Positions 45,949-54,243 of a stretch of 64,000 bases of DNA are shown here, piece after piece. The position numbers and the translations under genes were made by a program. Position 1 is the stretch's first letter. Every line of letters starts with the position of its first letter. Origin of the DNA: Tundrisphaera lichenicola (GTDB lineage Bacteria; Planctomycetota; Planctomycetia; Isosphaerales; Isosphaeraceae); assembly GCF_051175385.1 (NCBI RefSeq), contig NZ_CP195106.1, positions 186,001-250,000 of the forward strand, given 5' to 3'. The notes beneath the pieces were generated by a model. The model saw nothing but the letters and a program-made list of their open reading frames with translations. It was not told the DNA's origin and ran no database searches.

Positions 45949-46935
45949 ATGCGTCAGCGATCGAATCGCCCCCGCCGACTGGCCCCGGCGATGTCCGGCC
46001 TGGCGGCCCTGTTCATCGCCCTGACCGCGCCCTGGCCGGCCATGGCGGGCAAGCTCTCCTGGCTCGACGACGTCGTCCAGGAAGTGATCGTCGAGGCTCG
46101 GGCCGGGGGCAAGGCTGCGGCCCACGGCGAGGGGGCGGCCCTGAAGTCGACGGGCCGATTGTTCGCGCGAGAGGCCGACGAAGGGCTCGAAGCCCTGGCG
46201 CGCCGATCCGATGACCTGGCCCGCGCCGCCCATCGGGCCGAGTCTCCGACCGATGCCCTCCTCCAGGCCCGGTTCAGCCGGCTGCTCCGCCCCGACCCCG
46301 AGACCGCCCGGGTCTTCGCCTCGCTGGCCCCCGCCGAGCGTCGGGTGGTCGTCGAGATGGGCGAGGCCGCGCAAGGGCTGGCCCGCCGCTATCCCGGCCA
46401 GGCCGAGGCGATGGTCCGGAAGCTCGGCACCGAGGGGCTGGCCGCCGTCCGGGTTTACGGAGACGATGTGGCCGAGGTGGTGGTGAAGGAAGGGCCCGAG
46501 TCGCTGGGCGTCCTCCGGAAGACCGGCCGTGCGGGCTGGGGTTTCTTCACCGATACGGTCCTGCCCCACAAGAAGAAGCTGGCCGCCGCCGGCGTCCTGG
46601 CCCTCTTCCTGGCCGATCCCGACAAGTTCGTGGACACCGCCGGACGTGCCACCGACTACGCCGTCCGACAGTTCGCCAAGGCCGGGATCGACCTGGCCGG
46701 TGCCGTCAGCGCGGGCGCGGCCCGTGGTCTCGAAGCCTCGATCGGCAACGCCCTGGCCGCCTACGGGATCAACTCGGCCCTCCTCCGCTATGCGGGGATG
46801 GGGGCCGCCGCCCTGGCTGTTTTCGGCTCGGTGATGGTCCTCCTGGGAATGCCCGTCCGCTGGATGCTCCGCCCATTCACCTGGCCGGTCCGGCTGATCT
46901 TCGGGAGGAGGAAGGCCTCCACCCCGACGTTCTGA
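45949..46935 (+). CDS. helical membrane protein of the GTPase cluster
   Basis: A 328-residue protein with a signal peptide (MSGLAALFIALTAPWPAMAG), helical middle part and C-terminal hydrophobic helix (AALAVFGSVMVLLGMPV). The segment GTEGLAAVRVYGDDVAEVVV with GPESLGVLRKTG resembles repeats in the preceding gene product, so the two proteins may share a domain. GAGGA precedes ATG 45949. Function is unknown. Confidence 0.74.
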   Translation: MRQRSNRPRRLAPAMSGLAALFIALTAPWPAMAGKLSWLDDVVQEVIVEARAGGKAAAHGEGAALKSTGRLFAREADEGLEALARRSDDLARAAHRAESPTDALLQARFSRLLRPDPETARVFASLAPAERRVVVEMGEAAQGLARRYPGQAEAMVRKLGTEGLAAVRVYGDDVAEVVVKEGPESLGVLRKTGRAGWGFFTDTVLPHKKKLAAAGVLALFLADPDKFVDTAGRATDYAVRQFAKAGIDLAGAVSAGAARGLEASIGNALAAYGINSALLRYAGMGAAALAVFGSVMVLLGMPVRWMLRPFTWPVRLIFGRRKASTPTF

Positions 46936-46973
46936 CCCGGCGTGACCCAAGATTGAGGGAGGAGGTCCGACCG

Positions 46974-47546
46974 ATGCCCGCCATTCAGCGAATCTCGGAC
47001 CGTCATGCCCTGGCCGACCTCGTCGCCCTCGACCGGGATGATCTGCCGGTCCTCATCGTCGCCGCCGAGGAGAAGGAGGCCGGACCCATCGTGCTCGCCT
47101 CCTACCTCGAAGTCCTCAAGGCGATCCGGCGCGACATCCCGTTCGTGATCCTCGCCAATGCCCGGGAGATGACTATCTACCGGAAGGACCGGACCCGGTC
47201 GCTGGAGCCGATCGCCACGATCCCGACGGCGGAAATCCTGAGTTTCTACGACCCTGACTATCCGCAGAGGTGGACGTCCAAGGGATACCTCGTCGCTCGG
47301 ATCGATTCGTGGCTGCGCGATCTGATGAGACACTGGAAATCTCCCGAACCTCCCGCGACCGGCGTGTTGAGGACCATCGGCCTGGCTGATCGGCTCGAGC
47401 GAGGTTGGCTGAAACGGGGGGTGAGGCTTGCCTGTCTTCCTGTACGTGGAGACGAACTTCCCGATGAGCTACGCGACTGGGCGGAGCCGGGCCACGGGCG
47501 ATATCCTCTCGAAGCCACCCCCATCCCTTCGGCTGATCATTCCTAG
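46974..47546 (+). CDS. HsdR_N-like protein overlapping a PIN nuclease gene
   Basis: A 190-residue soluble protein. The segment VLIVAAEEKEAGPIVLASYL followed by IPFVILANAREMTIYRKD resembles the N-terminal region of type I restriction R subunits (lysine strand, then a strand with an N-G/A-x-E turn). The key nuclease acid is not clear, so catalysis is uncertain. The start is ATG 46974, 38 bases after the previous stop. The last 119 bases overlap the PIN gene in another frame, suggesting tightly coupled expression, perhaps a toxin-antitoxin-like pair. Confidence 0.72.
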   Translation: MPAIQRISDRHALADLVALDRDDLPVLIVAAEEKEAGPIVLASYLEVLKAIRRDIPFVILANAREMTIYRKDRTRSLEPIATIPTAEILSFYDPDYPQRWTSKGYLVARIDSWLRDLMRHWKSPEPPATGVLRTIGLADRLERGWLKRGVRLACLPVRGDELPDELRDWAEPGHGRYPLEATPIPSADHS

Positions 47547-48039
47547 CATCTGCCTCATGGAGAGTTTGTCGGTTCTCGAGGATGAACGAAAGCGTCATCG
47601 GCGGAGACTCGACGCCCTCGAACAGCATCTCCGCGAGGTCGGGCGGAATGTGGTCTCATCGCATGTTCCGTCGCTGAAAGCTCACCTGGATCGAGCCATC
47701 GAGGAGGGAAACGCCCTCTCCGAGGAGTTCGAGGCCCGCCTCTTCCAGGCCCTGGAGATCCTCGGTTCGGGCGCCGAATTAATCCATCCTTCCCCCGAGA
47801 TCCTGCGGGCCAGCCGGGCCAATGTCCTCATCGAAGACCCGACCGATAACATGATCCTGGCCTGCATCCTGGATCACTCCAAGAATCACCCTTCGGAATC
47901 GAAAGTCTTCCTGTCCGAGAATCGCAAGGACTTCGATGCCAACGTCCGCGCGAGGCTCGCCCTGCGAGGGGCTGGTATCCGCTATTTCGCCGATGCGGCA
48001 AAATGCCTGGAATGGCACGGGACGCAGTCCGAATCATAG
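47428..48039 (+). CDS. PIN domain RNase-like protein
   Basis: A 203-residue protein with the PIN layout: an N-terminal strand with acidic residue (FLYVETN, E8), E45 after the first helix, D137/D140 in EDPTDNMILACIL and D168 in SENRKDFD. Four acidic positions like these bind metal in PIN ribonucleases (VapC-like). A helical insertion (50-110) is longer than in VapC. TTG at 47428 follows GTGAGG. It overlaps the HsdR_N-like gene by 119 bases. Confidence 0.82.
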   Translation: MPVFLYVETNFPMSYATGRSRATGDILSKPPPSLRLIIPSICLMESLSVLEDERKRHRRRLDALEQHLREVGRNVVSSHVPSLKAHLDRAIEEGNALSEEFEARLFQALEILGSGAELIHPSPEILRASRANVLIEDPTDNMILACILDHSKNHPSESKVFLSENRKDFDANVRARLALRGAGIRYFADAAKCLEWHGTQSES

Positions 48040-48088
48040 AATAGACGTTGAAAGACGGCCGGGGACCCAGGAGGAGTCGAGGTCAGTT

Positions 48089-50416
48089 ATGTCGAACCGC
48101 CGGAAGGCCCATCTCGACGTGCTGGAGCACCGGTTGACCGGCCCGAAGCGGATCGCGCTGTTCGGGCACCGGGCGGTCGGCAAGACGACGCTCCTGGCCA
48201 TGTTCTATCGGCAGGCGTCGACCGGGCAGATCCCCGGGATCCGCCTCGCGGCCGTCGACCCGCCCAGCGCCGAATATCTGGCCGAAAAGATCGCCCAGAT
48301 CGAGTCGGGCGACCCGCCCGCCGGCACCCTGGCCGAGACCGAGTTGAAACTCCGGCTCTATCACGGCCCGGCCCGGTTCGACCTGATCTTCAAGGATTAT
48401 CAGGGCGAGCACGTGACGCTCGGCACCGACGAGCCGATCCAGGCGTTCTTCGCCGACTGCGACGCCGTGCTGCTCTGCCTCGACCCCGATGGTTCGACCC
48501 ACCCGGTCGAGCGTCGGAGGCGGCAGCAGGAGGTGGAGAATCTCCTGGAACGCTACATCGAGAAGTCCGACGACGGGACCGCCGGGAGGCCCGTGGCGCT
48601 CCTGCTGACCAAGTTCGACCGGATCATGGCCCGGGGCGAGGCGGCCCAGGGGCCCGAGGGGGTCGAGCGGCTGGTCGAGGCCCGCTACGGGATGACCCGG
48701 CATATCCTGGCCCGGCACGTCCCGCACGGCGCGATGTTCGCCGTGAGCGCCTACGGTCGAGGAGCGGTCGACGGCCGACCCCCGGCCGACCTCCACCCGC
48801 TCGGCCTGGAAGGTCCGCTTGGCTGGCTGGCCGAGCGCCTGGAAGAGGTCGACCGCGAGCAGCTCGAATGGCTCTGGGACCTCGCCCCCGACGACCTCCC
48901 CCGGCTCGCCCGGTGCGTGGCCGCGTTCGAGAAGCGCTACCCCCGGTCGGATCGGGCGGGCGACTTCCGCCGGAGGATCGCCGAGGGGCGTCGCCGGAAG
49001 CGCCGGAAGGCCCTGGCCCTGACGACCCTGACGGCCGGCCTGATCGCCGCCGGCCTGGCCGGGTACGACTACTGGGGTTATCGCGACGCCACCCGATTCA
49101 CCCAGGCCGAGAACTCCGCCCCGGCGGTCGCCCGCCGCTGGGATAACCTGGTCAAGTGGCATCCGTCGCTCCCGCTGTTCTGGCCCGCCGATGCCCGTCG
49201 GGCGCTGGCCCTGCGCGACGAGTGGGCCGTGAAGTCGGCCGCGACCCAGGTCCGGGTCGGTACCGCCGCGCCCGATGCCGCCGAGAAGCTGGCCGCCCTG
49301 AAGGAACGGACCCCCACCCTGGCGATCGCCGTCCGAGAGGTCGAGCAGGCCCAGGAGCGGGCCCGCGAGGAAACCCGCTGGTCCGAGGTCAAGTCCGAGG
49401 TCGCCGCCGCGGCCGACGAGCCGGATGCCCCCTTGCAGGTCGTCCGGGGCTTCCTCCGCGAGTTCCCCGACTCGACCCACCGGGCCGAGGCCGATGCCCT
49501 GCTCGCCGAGCTTCGGGGGCGGGTCGACTCTCGCGTGGCCAATCGCGAGCGGCAGATCATCGACGACCTGATCCGATCCTCGACGCTCCCGAATGCGAAT
49601 CTCGGCGACCTCATCGACCAGTCCCGCCAGTTCCTCGCCGAGCATCCCGAGAGCCGTTACCGATCCGAGGTCGACGGCCTGCTCGATGGCTACATCAAGG
49701 ATCTGGACGAGCGGGACATCGAGAAGGCCCGCGAGTTCTCGCGACAGAACCCCAACGACTTCCCCCGGCGGATCGACCGCTACGGCGAGTACCTCAAGGC
49801 CCACGCCCGAGGGGGGCTGTACATCCACGAGGCGACCGAGGCCAAGGATCGGATCCTCCGCGACTGGGACAACGACACCTATCGACGAGCCTACGACCAC
49901 CTGGCGAACCATCCCAACGACGTCGGCGAGGTGGCCCGACAGCTCCGCGACTACATCGCCCAGCATCCCGAGGGGAAGCGGGTCGACGAGGCCCGTCGCT
50001 ACCTCCAGTGGTGGGACAAGATCTCGGTGGCCAACGACTATCGGGTGACCCTCCGCCGGGGGAACTTCGGCACCAAGCTCGGCTCGACCTTCGGGGGAGC
50101 ACCCGACCTTGGCGTCGTCATCGAGGTCGCCGGGATCGCCTACGGCCCCTCCCCGGTGATCCGGAACAATTACCAGCCGATCTGGGATTACACCTTCTCC
50201 CGGCCGATCCGCTGGAAGCTCGGCGACCCGGTGACCGTCAAGGTGATCGACCACGGCTACTGGTCCGATTCCACCGCGGTCATCCTCTCCAGCAAGAAGG
50301 GGGACCCCCTGGCCCTCCGGATGCTCGCCGGGACCATCAAGCCCAGCAAGGGCGGCACCACCACCCTGGTCTTCGCCTCCGACTTCCAGGTCCCCACGCT
50401 GCCGAAGCCGGAGTGA
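48089..50416 (+). CDS. P-loop GTPase with membrane helix, stalk and C2-like end
   Basis: A 775-residue protein. The GTPase domain has G1 GHRAVGKT (26-33), G3 DYQGE (about 107) and G4 TKFD (about 175), with SAYG as possible G5. A membrane helix (LALTTLTAGLIAAGLAG, about 307-325) is followed by a long helical stalk (about 340-650), then a beta-rich end with PDLGVVIEV, NNYQPIWDYTFS and DPVTVKVIDHG, a pattern like a C2 domain. The G domain resembles double-GTPase/conflict-system GTPases. GGAGGAG precedes the ATG. It is central to the cluster. Confidence 0.85.
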   Translation: MSNRRKAHLDVLEHRLTGPKRIALFGHRAVGKTTLLAMFYRQASTGQIPGIRLAAVDPPSAEYLAEKIAQIESGDPPAGTLAETELKLRLYHGPARFDLIFKDYQGEHVTLGTDEPIQAFFADCDAVLLCLDPDGSTHPVERRRRQQEVENLLERYIEKSDDGTAGRPVALLLTKFDRIMARGEAAQGPEGVERLVEARYGMTRHILARHVPHGAMFAVSAYGRGAVDGRPPADLHPLGLEGPLGWLAERLEEVDREQLEWLWDLAPDDLPRLARCVAAFEKRYPRSDRAGDFRRRIAEGRRRKRRKALALTTLTAGLIAAGLAGYDYWGYRDATRFTQAENSAPAVARRWDNLVKWHPSLPLFWPADARRALALRDEWAVKSAATQVRVGTAAPDAAEKLAALKERTPTLAIAVREVEQAQERAREETRWSEVKSEVAAAADEPDAPLQVVRGFLREFPDSTHRAEADALLAELRGRVDSRVANRERQIIDDLIRSSTLPNANLGDLIDQSRQFLAEHPESRYRSEVDGLLDGYIKDLDERDIEKAREFSRQNPNDFPRRIDRYGEYLKAHARGGLYIHEATEAKDRILRDWDNDTYRRAYDHLANHPNDVGEVARQLRDYIAQHPEGKRVDEARRYLQWWDKISVANDYRVTLRRGNFGTKLGSTFGGAPDLGVVIEVAGIAYGPSPVIRNNYQPIWDYTFSRPIRWKLGDPVTVKVIDHGYWSDSTAVILSSKKGDPLALRMLAGTIKPSKGGTTTLVFASDFQVPTLPKPE

Positions 50417-50452
50417 AGTGATTGACTCTCACCTCCTGATCCGTTTCTGGCT

Positions 50453-50859
50453 CCCTCCCCCCTCGTGGGGGAGGGTTGGGGAGAGGGGGATCCGGTGGCT
50501 CGCGACTTCGCCAGGCACCTTCGGAAGACCATGACCGACGCCGAACGCAAGCTCTGGTACGAGCTGAAGGCCCATCGCTTCGACGATCGAAAGTTCCGGA
50601 GACAGGCACCGATCGGACCATACATTGTTGATTTCGTCTGCCATGAATCCAGGCTCATCCTCGAGCTGGACGGCGGCCAGCATGCTGCCGAGGTGGCGAA
50701 GGATCGGGAAAGGACAGCCTGGCTCAACTCGCATGGATTTCGGGTGATGAGATTCTGGAATTTTCAGATCTTCGAAGGGTTTGATTCCGTCCTGGAAGCC
50801 ATCGGGATTGCCTTGTGTAATGCCCCCTCTCCCCAACCCTCCCCCACGAGGGGGGAGGG
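50453..50859 (+). mobile_element. DUF559 nuclease cassette flanked by 37-bp inverted repeats
   Basis: A perfect 37-base inverted repeat (50453-50489 and 50823-50859, rich in C/G) encloses the DUF559 gene. The gene's last codons, ending PTRGEGVG, read into the right repeat. The layout fits a small mobile or repeat-derived cassette dropped into the cluster between the GTPase gene and its downstream partners. No target duplication is obvious. Confidence 0.6.
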
Positions 50860-50869
50860 GGTCGGCTAG
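50495..50869 (+). CDS. DUF559 endonuclease-like protein
   Basis: A 124-residue PD-(D/E)xK-type protein of the DUF559 family, related to very short patch repair endonucleases. The family core is seen in order: LRKTMTDAERKLWYELKAHR, FRRQAPIGPYIVDFVCHES, the catalytic-type ILELDGGQH and RVMRFWNFQI. GTG 50495 follows GGGGGA and places the start just after the left inverted repeat. The proteins are common in mobile contexts but their role is unknown. Confidence 0.85.
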   Translation: MARDFARHLRKTMTDAERKLWYELKAHRFDDRKFRRQAPIGPYIVDFVCHESRLILELDGGQHAAEVAKDRERTAWLNSHGFRVMRFWNFQIFEGFDSVLEAIGIALCNAPSPQPSPTRGEGVG

Positions 50870-50906
50870 CCTTGATCGCATCGAGGGATGAGCGGAGGTC
50901 TCGATC

Positions 50907-51218
50907 ATGAAGCGATGGCTTGGCAGCTGGCGGCTCCGTTCGCTCTTGATCGCGGTGGCCCTCCTGGGAGCCCTCCTCGGAGGGGTCCGATCCTTGATGA
51001 CGAGGCCTTATCCGATCGGGTTCTTCGCCTACGGGGAGGCTCCTCCGCTCGTGCTCTGGTCGGACCGAAAGCAGCATTCTGACGAGAGAGGACGCGGGAT
51101 CTACCCGGTCTCCGTGAACTTTGGACACTGGATCTCGTCGGTGCGGTGGTCCGACGGGGCGACCACCTATTATCCCCGTTGGATCGCCGAACTCCTTCCG
51201 TCTACCTGGAATTCATGA
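50907..51218 (+). CDS. small membrane protein coupled to the GAP1-N-like gene
   Basis: A 103-residue protein with an N-terminal membrane helix (LRSLLIAVALLGALLGG) and a hydrophilic rest. Its TGA stop at 51216-51218 overlaps the next start (ATG 51215) as ATGA, the clearest sign of co-translation in this cluster. No domain is recognised. Confidence 0.78.
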   Translation: MKRWLGSWRLRSLLIAVALLGALLGGVRSLMTRPYPIGFFAYGEAPPLVLWSDRKQHSDERGRGIYPVSVNFGHWISSVRWSDGATTYYPRWIAELLPSTWNS

Positions 51219-52573
51219 ATATCTCCCTCGAACAAATCGCCTACGGGAGCTTCCCGTTCTGGGATCGCGGTTACGACGTCCTGGCGAAGTCGCCGGGATG
51301 CCGTCCGGAATGGGCCTCGGAGGTCCTCTCGGCCTGCCGGCAGTTCGGCGAGGCCCCTTCGGGCGTGGTGCCTTGCCCTTGCCTTTTCGCGACCCGATTG
51401 CCGAGCGGCCCCTGGGCGGTGGTGGGCGTCGAGCCGATGGGGGATGATGACCGGGGGCGCCCCGGGGCCCTGGCGTTCCATGCCTTGCTGATCGCCGATC
51501 AGGATTACCGGCGAGCCGGGTCGAATCCCTTCGCCTTCGCCGGGGCCCTCCGTCGCGACTGGTCTCTCGCGACCACCCTGGAGGCTCGCTCCTGGGCGGT
51601 CGATCCGCCCGAGACCGGCTCGGCCTTCGAGCGAATTGGATCCTGGTTCTCCGACTCGGGGGCGGAACGGTCGCCCTCCCTGACCGACCCGCGGTCTGGC
51701 TCGATCGTCGAGGCACTGACGCGCGGGCGGAGGGTCGCCCTGGAGTCGGCCGGGCCGATCGAGGGGCTGGTTCGCGAGGTCTGGCAGGCTCTCCCGGAGT
51801 CGAGGCGGGCCCGATCTTCGGTGGCCACCTGGGCGTTCGGCAACGCGAATCGGTTCGATCTGGTCGCGATGCCCCGGCTGGCAGGCGTGGAACTCGATGG
51901 ATCCTACGTGGATATCGACTCCTTCGGGGCCCGGAATCGGCCGAGCCGTCGCCCGACGCTCCGAGGGGCCATGATCGCCGTTGCCCTGGTCTTCCTTGCC
52001 GGGCTGGCCTGGCGGGTCGCGGTCGGGGCCAGAGGGATCGTCGAGCCTCCGGGCCTTCCGGCGTCGGTCCCCCCGGTTTCCGAGGCACCCCTCGGACCCG
52101 AGGATCGGGCGCGGATCGTCGAGGACCTGGAGACGCTGGCCGACCGGTTCGAGGCGTTCGAGATCGGGCGATGGGGCGACCCCTCGGAGCTGATGGCCCG
52201 GATCTCGGATCGGCTCCGGTATCGAGGCCCGAGCCTTTCCACGGCCGAACTGGCGAGGCTAGCCGGGGAGTCGGACCCCGACCGGGACCGGGCCCTGGCC
52301 TGGCACGAGCGACTGAAGCAATACGCCCCCGACCGGCCGCTTCCCGACGACTTCGACCGGCTTCCGCTCCCGAGTCAGTTGGCCGAGTTTGCCCGGTCGT
52401 TCCACCTCGATCCCCCGGCTCGACCTCGGGAGATCCCCTCGGCCGTGGCCGTGGCCCTCTCGCGCGAGGGGCCGGTCCGACCCACGCCGCTGGCGGCTCG
52501 CTACCCGGCGCTGAGCGACTACGCCCGGTTCCTCGGCCGGCTGCCCCGTCGAGGGTCGGCCGGTAGCCAGTAG
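51215..52573 (+). CDS. membrane protein with GAP1-N-like domain
   Basis: A 452-residue protein. The N-terminal half (QIAYGSFPFWDRGYDVLAKS, then ATRLPSGPWAVVGVEP and GALAFHALLIADQDYRRAG) resembles the GAP1-N domain of GTPase-associated proteins in predicted bacterial conflict systems. A membrane helix lies at about 252-272 (MIAVALVFLAGLAWRV), and the C-terminal 170 residues are charged and helical. It overlaps the small membrane protein gene. With the upstream GTPase it fits a GTPase-GAP1 pair. The family call is from remembered motifs and needs a profile search. Confidence 0.75.
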   Translation: MNISLEQIAYGSFPFWDRGYDVLAKSPGCRPEWASEVLSACRQFGEAPSGVVPCPCLFATRLPSGPWAVVGVEPMGDDDRGRPGALAFHALLIADQDYRRAGSNPFAFAGALRRDWSLATTLEARSWAVDPPETGSAFERIGSWFSDSGAERSPSLTDPRSGSIVEALTRGRRVALESAGPIEGLVREVWQALPESRRARSSVATWAFGNANRFDLVAMPRLAGVELDGSYVDIDSFGARNRPSRRPTLRGAMIAVALVFLAGLAWRVAVGARGIVEPPGLPASVPPVSEAPLGPEDRARIVEDLETLADRFEAFEIGRWGDPSELMARISDRLRYRGPSLSTAELARLAGESDPDRDRALAWHERLKQYAPDRPLPDDFDRLPLPSQLAEFARSFHLDPPARPREIPSAVAVALSREGPVRPTPLAARYPALSDYARFLGRLPRRGSAGSQ

Positions 52574-52682
52574 CCAGGGGCGGATCGAGAGAAGACAATG
52601 GAAACTCCCGACATCAATCGGCCTGCGACGGTTCGGGATTTCCCCGACTGGAGGCCGGCTACCGACGACTGGCTGCCCCGAC

Positions 52683-53465
52683 GTGCCCGACACCGACCGC
52701 CAAGACCGCCAGTGGAGCCGCGCCGCGGCTCGTTATGACGACCTGTTCCTCGACCCGTTCCGCCCCGGGGTCGAGAACCCGCTGCTCGACGCGATCCGAT
52801 CGGTCGAGGGGCCGGGCTCGAAGTCCGTGGCCGACCTCGGCTGCGGGACCGGCCCGCTCCTGCCCGAGCTCTCCGAGCGATTCGGCCAGGTGGTCGCGCT
52901 CGACTTCGCCCCCGGGATGATCGAGAAGGCCCGGAAACGACTGAGCAAGAAGGCCGCCGATGGCGTCACCTTCCTGACCCGGTCGATGCACGACCTGGGG
53001 GACTTCGCCGGGTCGTTCGACGTGGCCATCGCGGTCAACTCGATCGTGATGCCCGACGTCCGCGAGATCGACCGGACCCTCGCGGCCATCCGGGCCAGCA
53101 TCCGGCCCGGCGGGATCTTCCTGGGGATCTTGCCCTCGATGGATGCGATTCATTATCATACGATGTTGCTCTACGACGAGGCGCTCGACCGGGGGCTCGA
53201 CCCCGAGGAGGCCGAGCGGCACGCCGCGTTCCAGGGAGAGCACCACTTCTACGAGTTCGCCTTCGGCCGGTTCGGATTCCAGGGCCTTCGTCAGAAGTTC
53301 TGGCAGCCATTCGAGATTCGTCACCGGTTCGCCAAGGCGGGCTTCTCCGAGGTCGAGCTCGACCAGGTCCTGTATCCCTGGGATGACACGATTACCGGCG
53401 GCCCCACTTTTGCTAACTTCCCCCGGAGCTGGGATTGGTCTTTCCGCGCCCGGGTCGAAGGCTGA
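52683..53465 (+). CDS. SAM-dependent methyltransferase
   Basis: A 260-residue class I methyltransferase. Motif I is DLGCGTGPLL (51-60), followed by LDFAPGMIEKARKRL and a C-terminal beta strand. It starts at GTG 52683, 109 bases after the GAP1-N-like gene, so it may be a separate unit. Substrate is unknown. Confidence 0.85.
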   Translation: MPDTDRQDRQWSRAAARYDDLFLDPFRPGVENPLLDAIRSVEGPGSKSVADLGCGTGPLLPELSERFGQVVALDFAPGMIEKARKRLSKKAADGVTFLTRSMHDLGDFAGSFDVAIAVNSIVMPDVREIDRTLAAIRASIRPGGIFLGILPSMDAIHYHTMLLYDEALDRGLDPEEAERHAAFQGEHHFYEFAFGRFGFQGLRQKFWQPFEIRHRFAKAGFSEVELDQVLYPWDDTITGGPTFANFPRSWDWSFRARVEG

Positions 53466-53512
53466 GGGCCGGCGGATTCGTCCATCCTGAGTCCTCTCCC
53501 ACGGAACGTCTC

Positions 53513-53812
53513 ATGCCCTCCAATCCTCACGACCAACGGACTCAGGAACAGTCGATCAAGGCGAGGAAGCACCAGCTGTTCGAAGTCGACGAACCCGTCG
53601 AGTCGCCGACGTCGAGCGGCCCTCGGAAGTCGTTCGCCGAGTGCCTCCGAGAGACCCCCGCCGCCCCGCTCTCGCCGGCGGTCAAGGGCCTCCTCTGGGC
53701 GGTCGGGGTCGTCGTCTTCCTCCTGCTGGCCCTGGCCCTGGCGACCGGCGGCGGCCGGAAGAAGTCCCCGGTCAAGGTTTCGGTCGCGCCGGTCGAGTCC
53801 CGACTCGTTTGA
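53513..53812 (+). CDS. small single-helix membrane protein
   Basis: A 99-residue protein with a hydrophilic N-terminal half and one membrane helix (LLWAVGVVVFLLLALALA) before a basic tail (GGGRKKSPVK). It follows the methyltransferase gene by 47 bases. Function is unknown. Confidence 0.65.
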   Translation: MPSNPHDQRTQEQSIKARKHQLFEVDEPVESPTSSGPRKSFAECLRETPAAPLSPAVKGLLWAVGVVVFLLLALALATGGGRKKSPVKVSVAPVESRLV

Positions 53813-54243
53813 AAAGACGAACCCAATCGTCGAACTGCAACCCATCCGACCCTCCCGGGAAAAACGAACCCAACGCCGATCGATCGCCGGAGCCGGGTGG
53901 CCCATCACTTCCGGGAGACTTTCGCCTTGGGGGATGAAATTTTAACCGCCTTTTTGAGCGGATTCTCCCGGAGGCCGAGCGAATCACCTCGGCCCCGGCC
54001 TCTTCAGGGGGGGATGGGGAAGGCTGGGACGATCGCGGAAGTTCGATCAAACGTCCTTGAGGTTTCTCGTCGGTGGTCCGAGCTTCGAGTCGGTGCCCGT
54101 CAAACTCGGCCCCGCCTGCCGGACCTTCCCGAGGCCGGGTTTGTCGGCCGAGGCGGCTCATCTTGGGGGCTCGGGCCGGCCGATACGAGGGTTGAGCCGG
54201 GAGGGATTGCCGGGCTTGAGGCGGGACCCGAAAGGATTGTTCG
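53813..54243. other. intergenic region with GGGTTCGT-type motifs
   Basis: About 430 bases with no gene. Two copies of ACGAACCCA (near 53818 and 53870) match the array core at 9.8 kb on the same strand. The rest shows no feature I can name. Confidence 0.5.
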
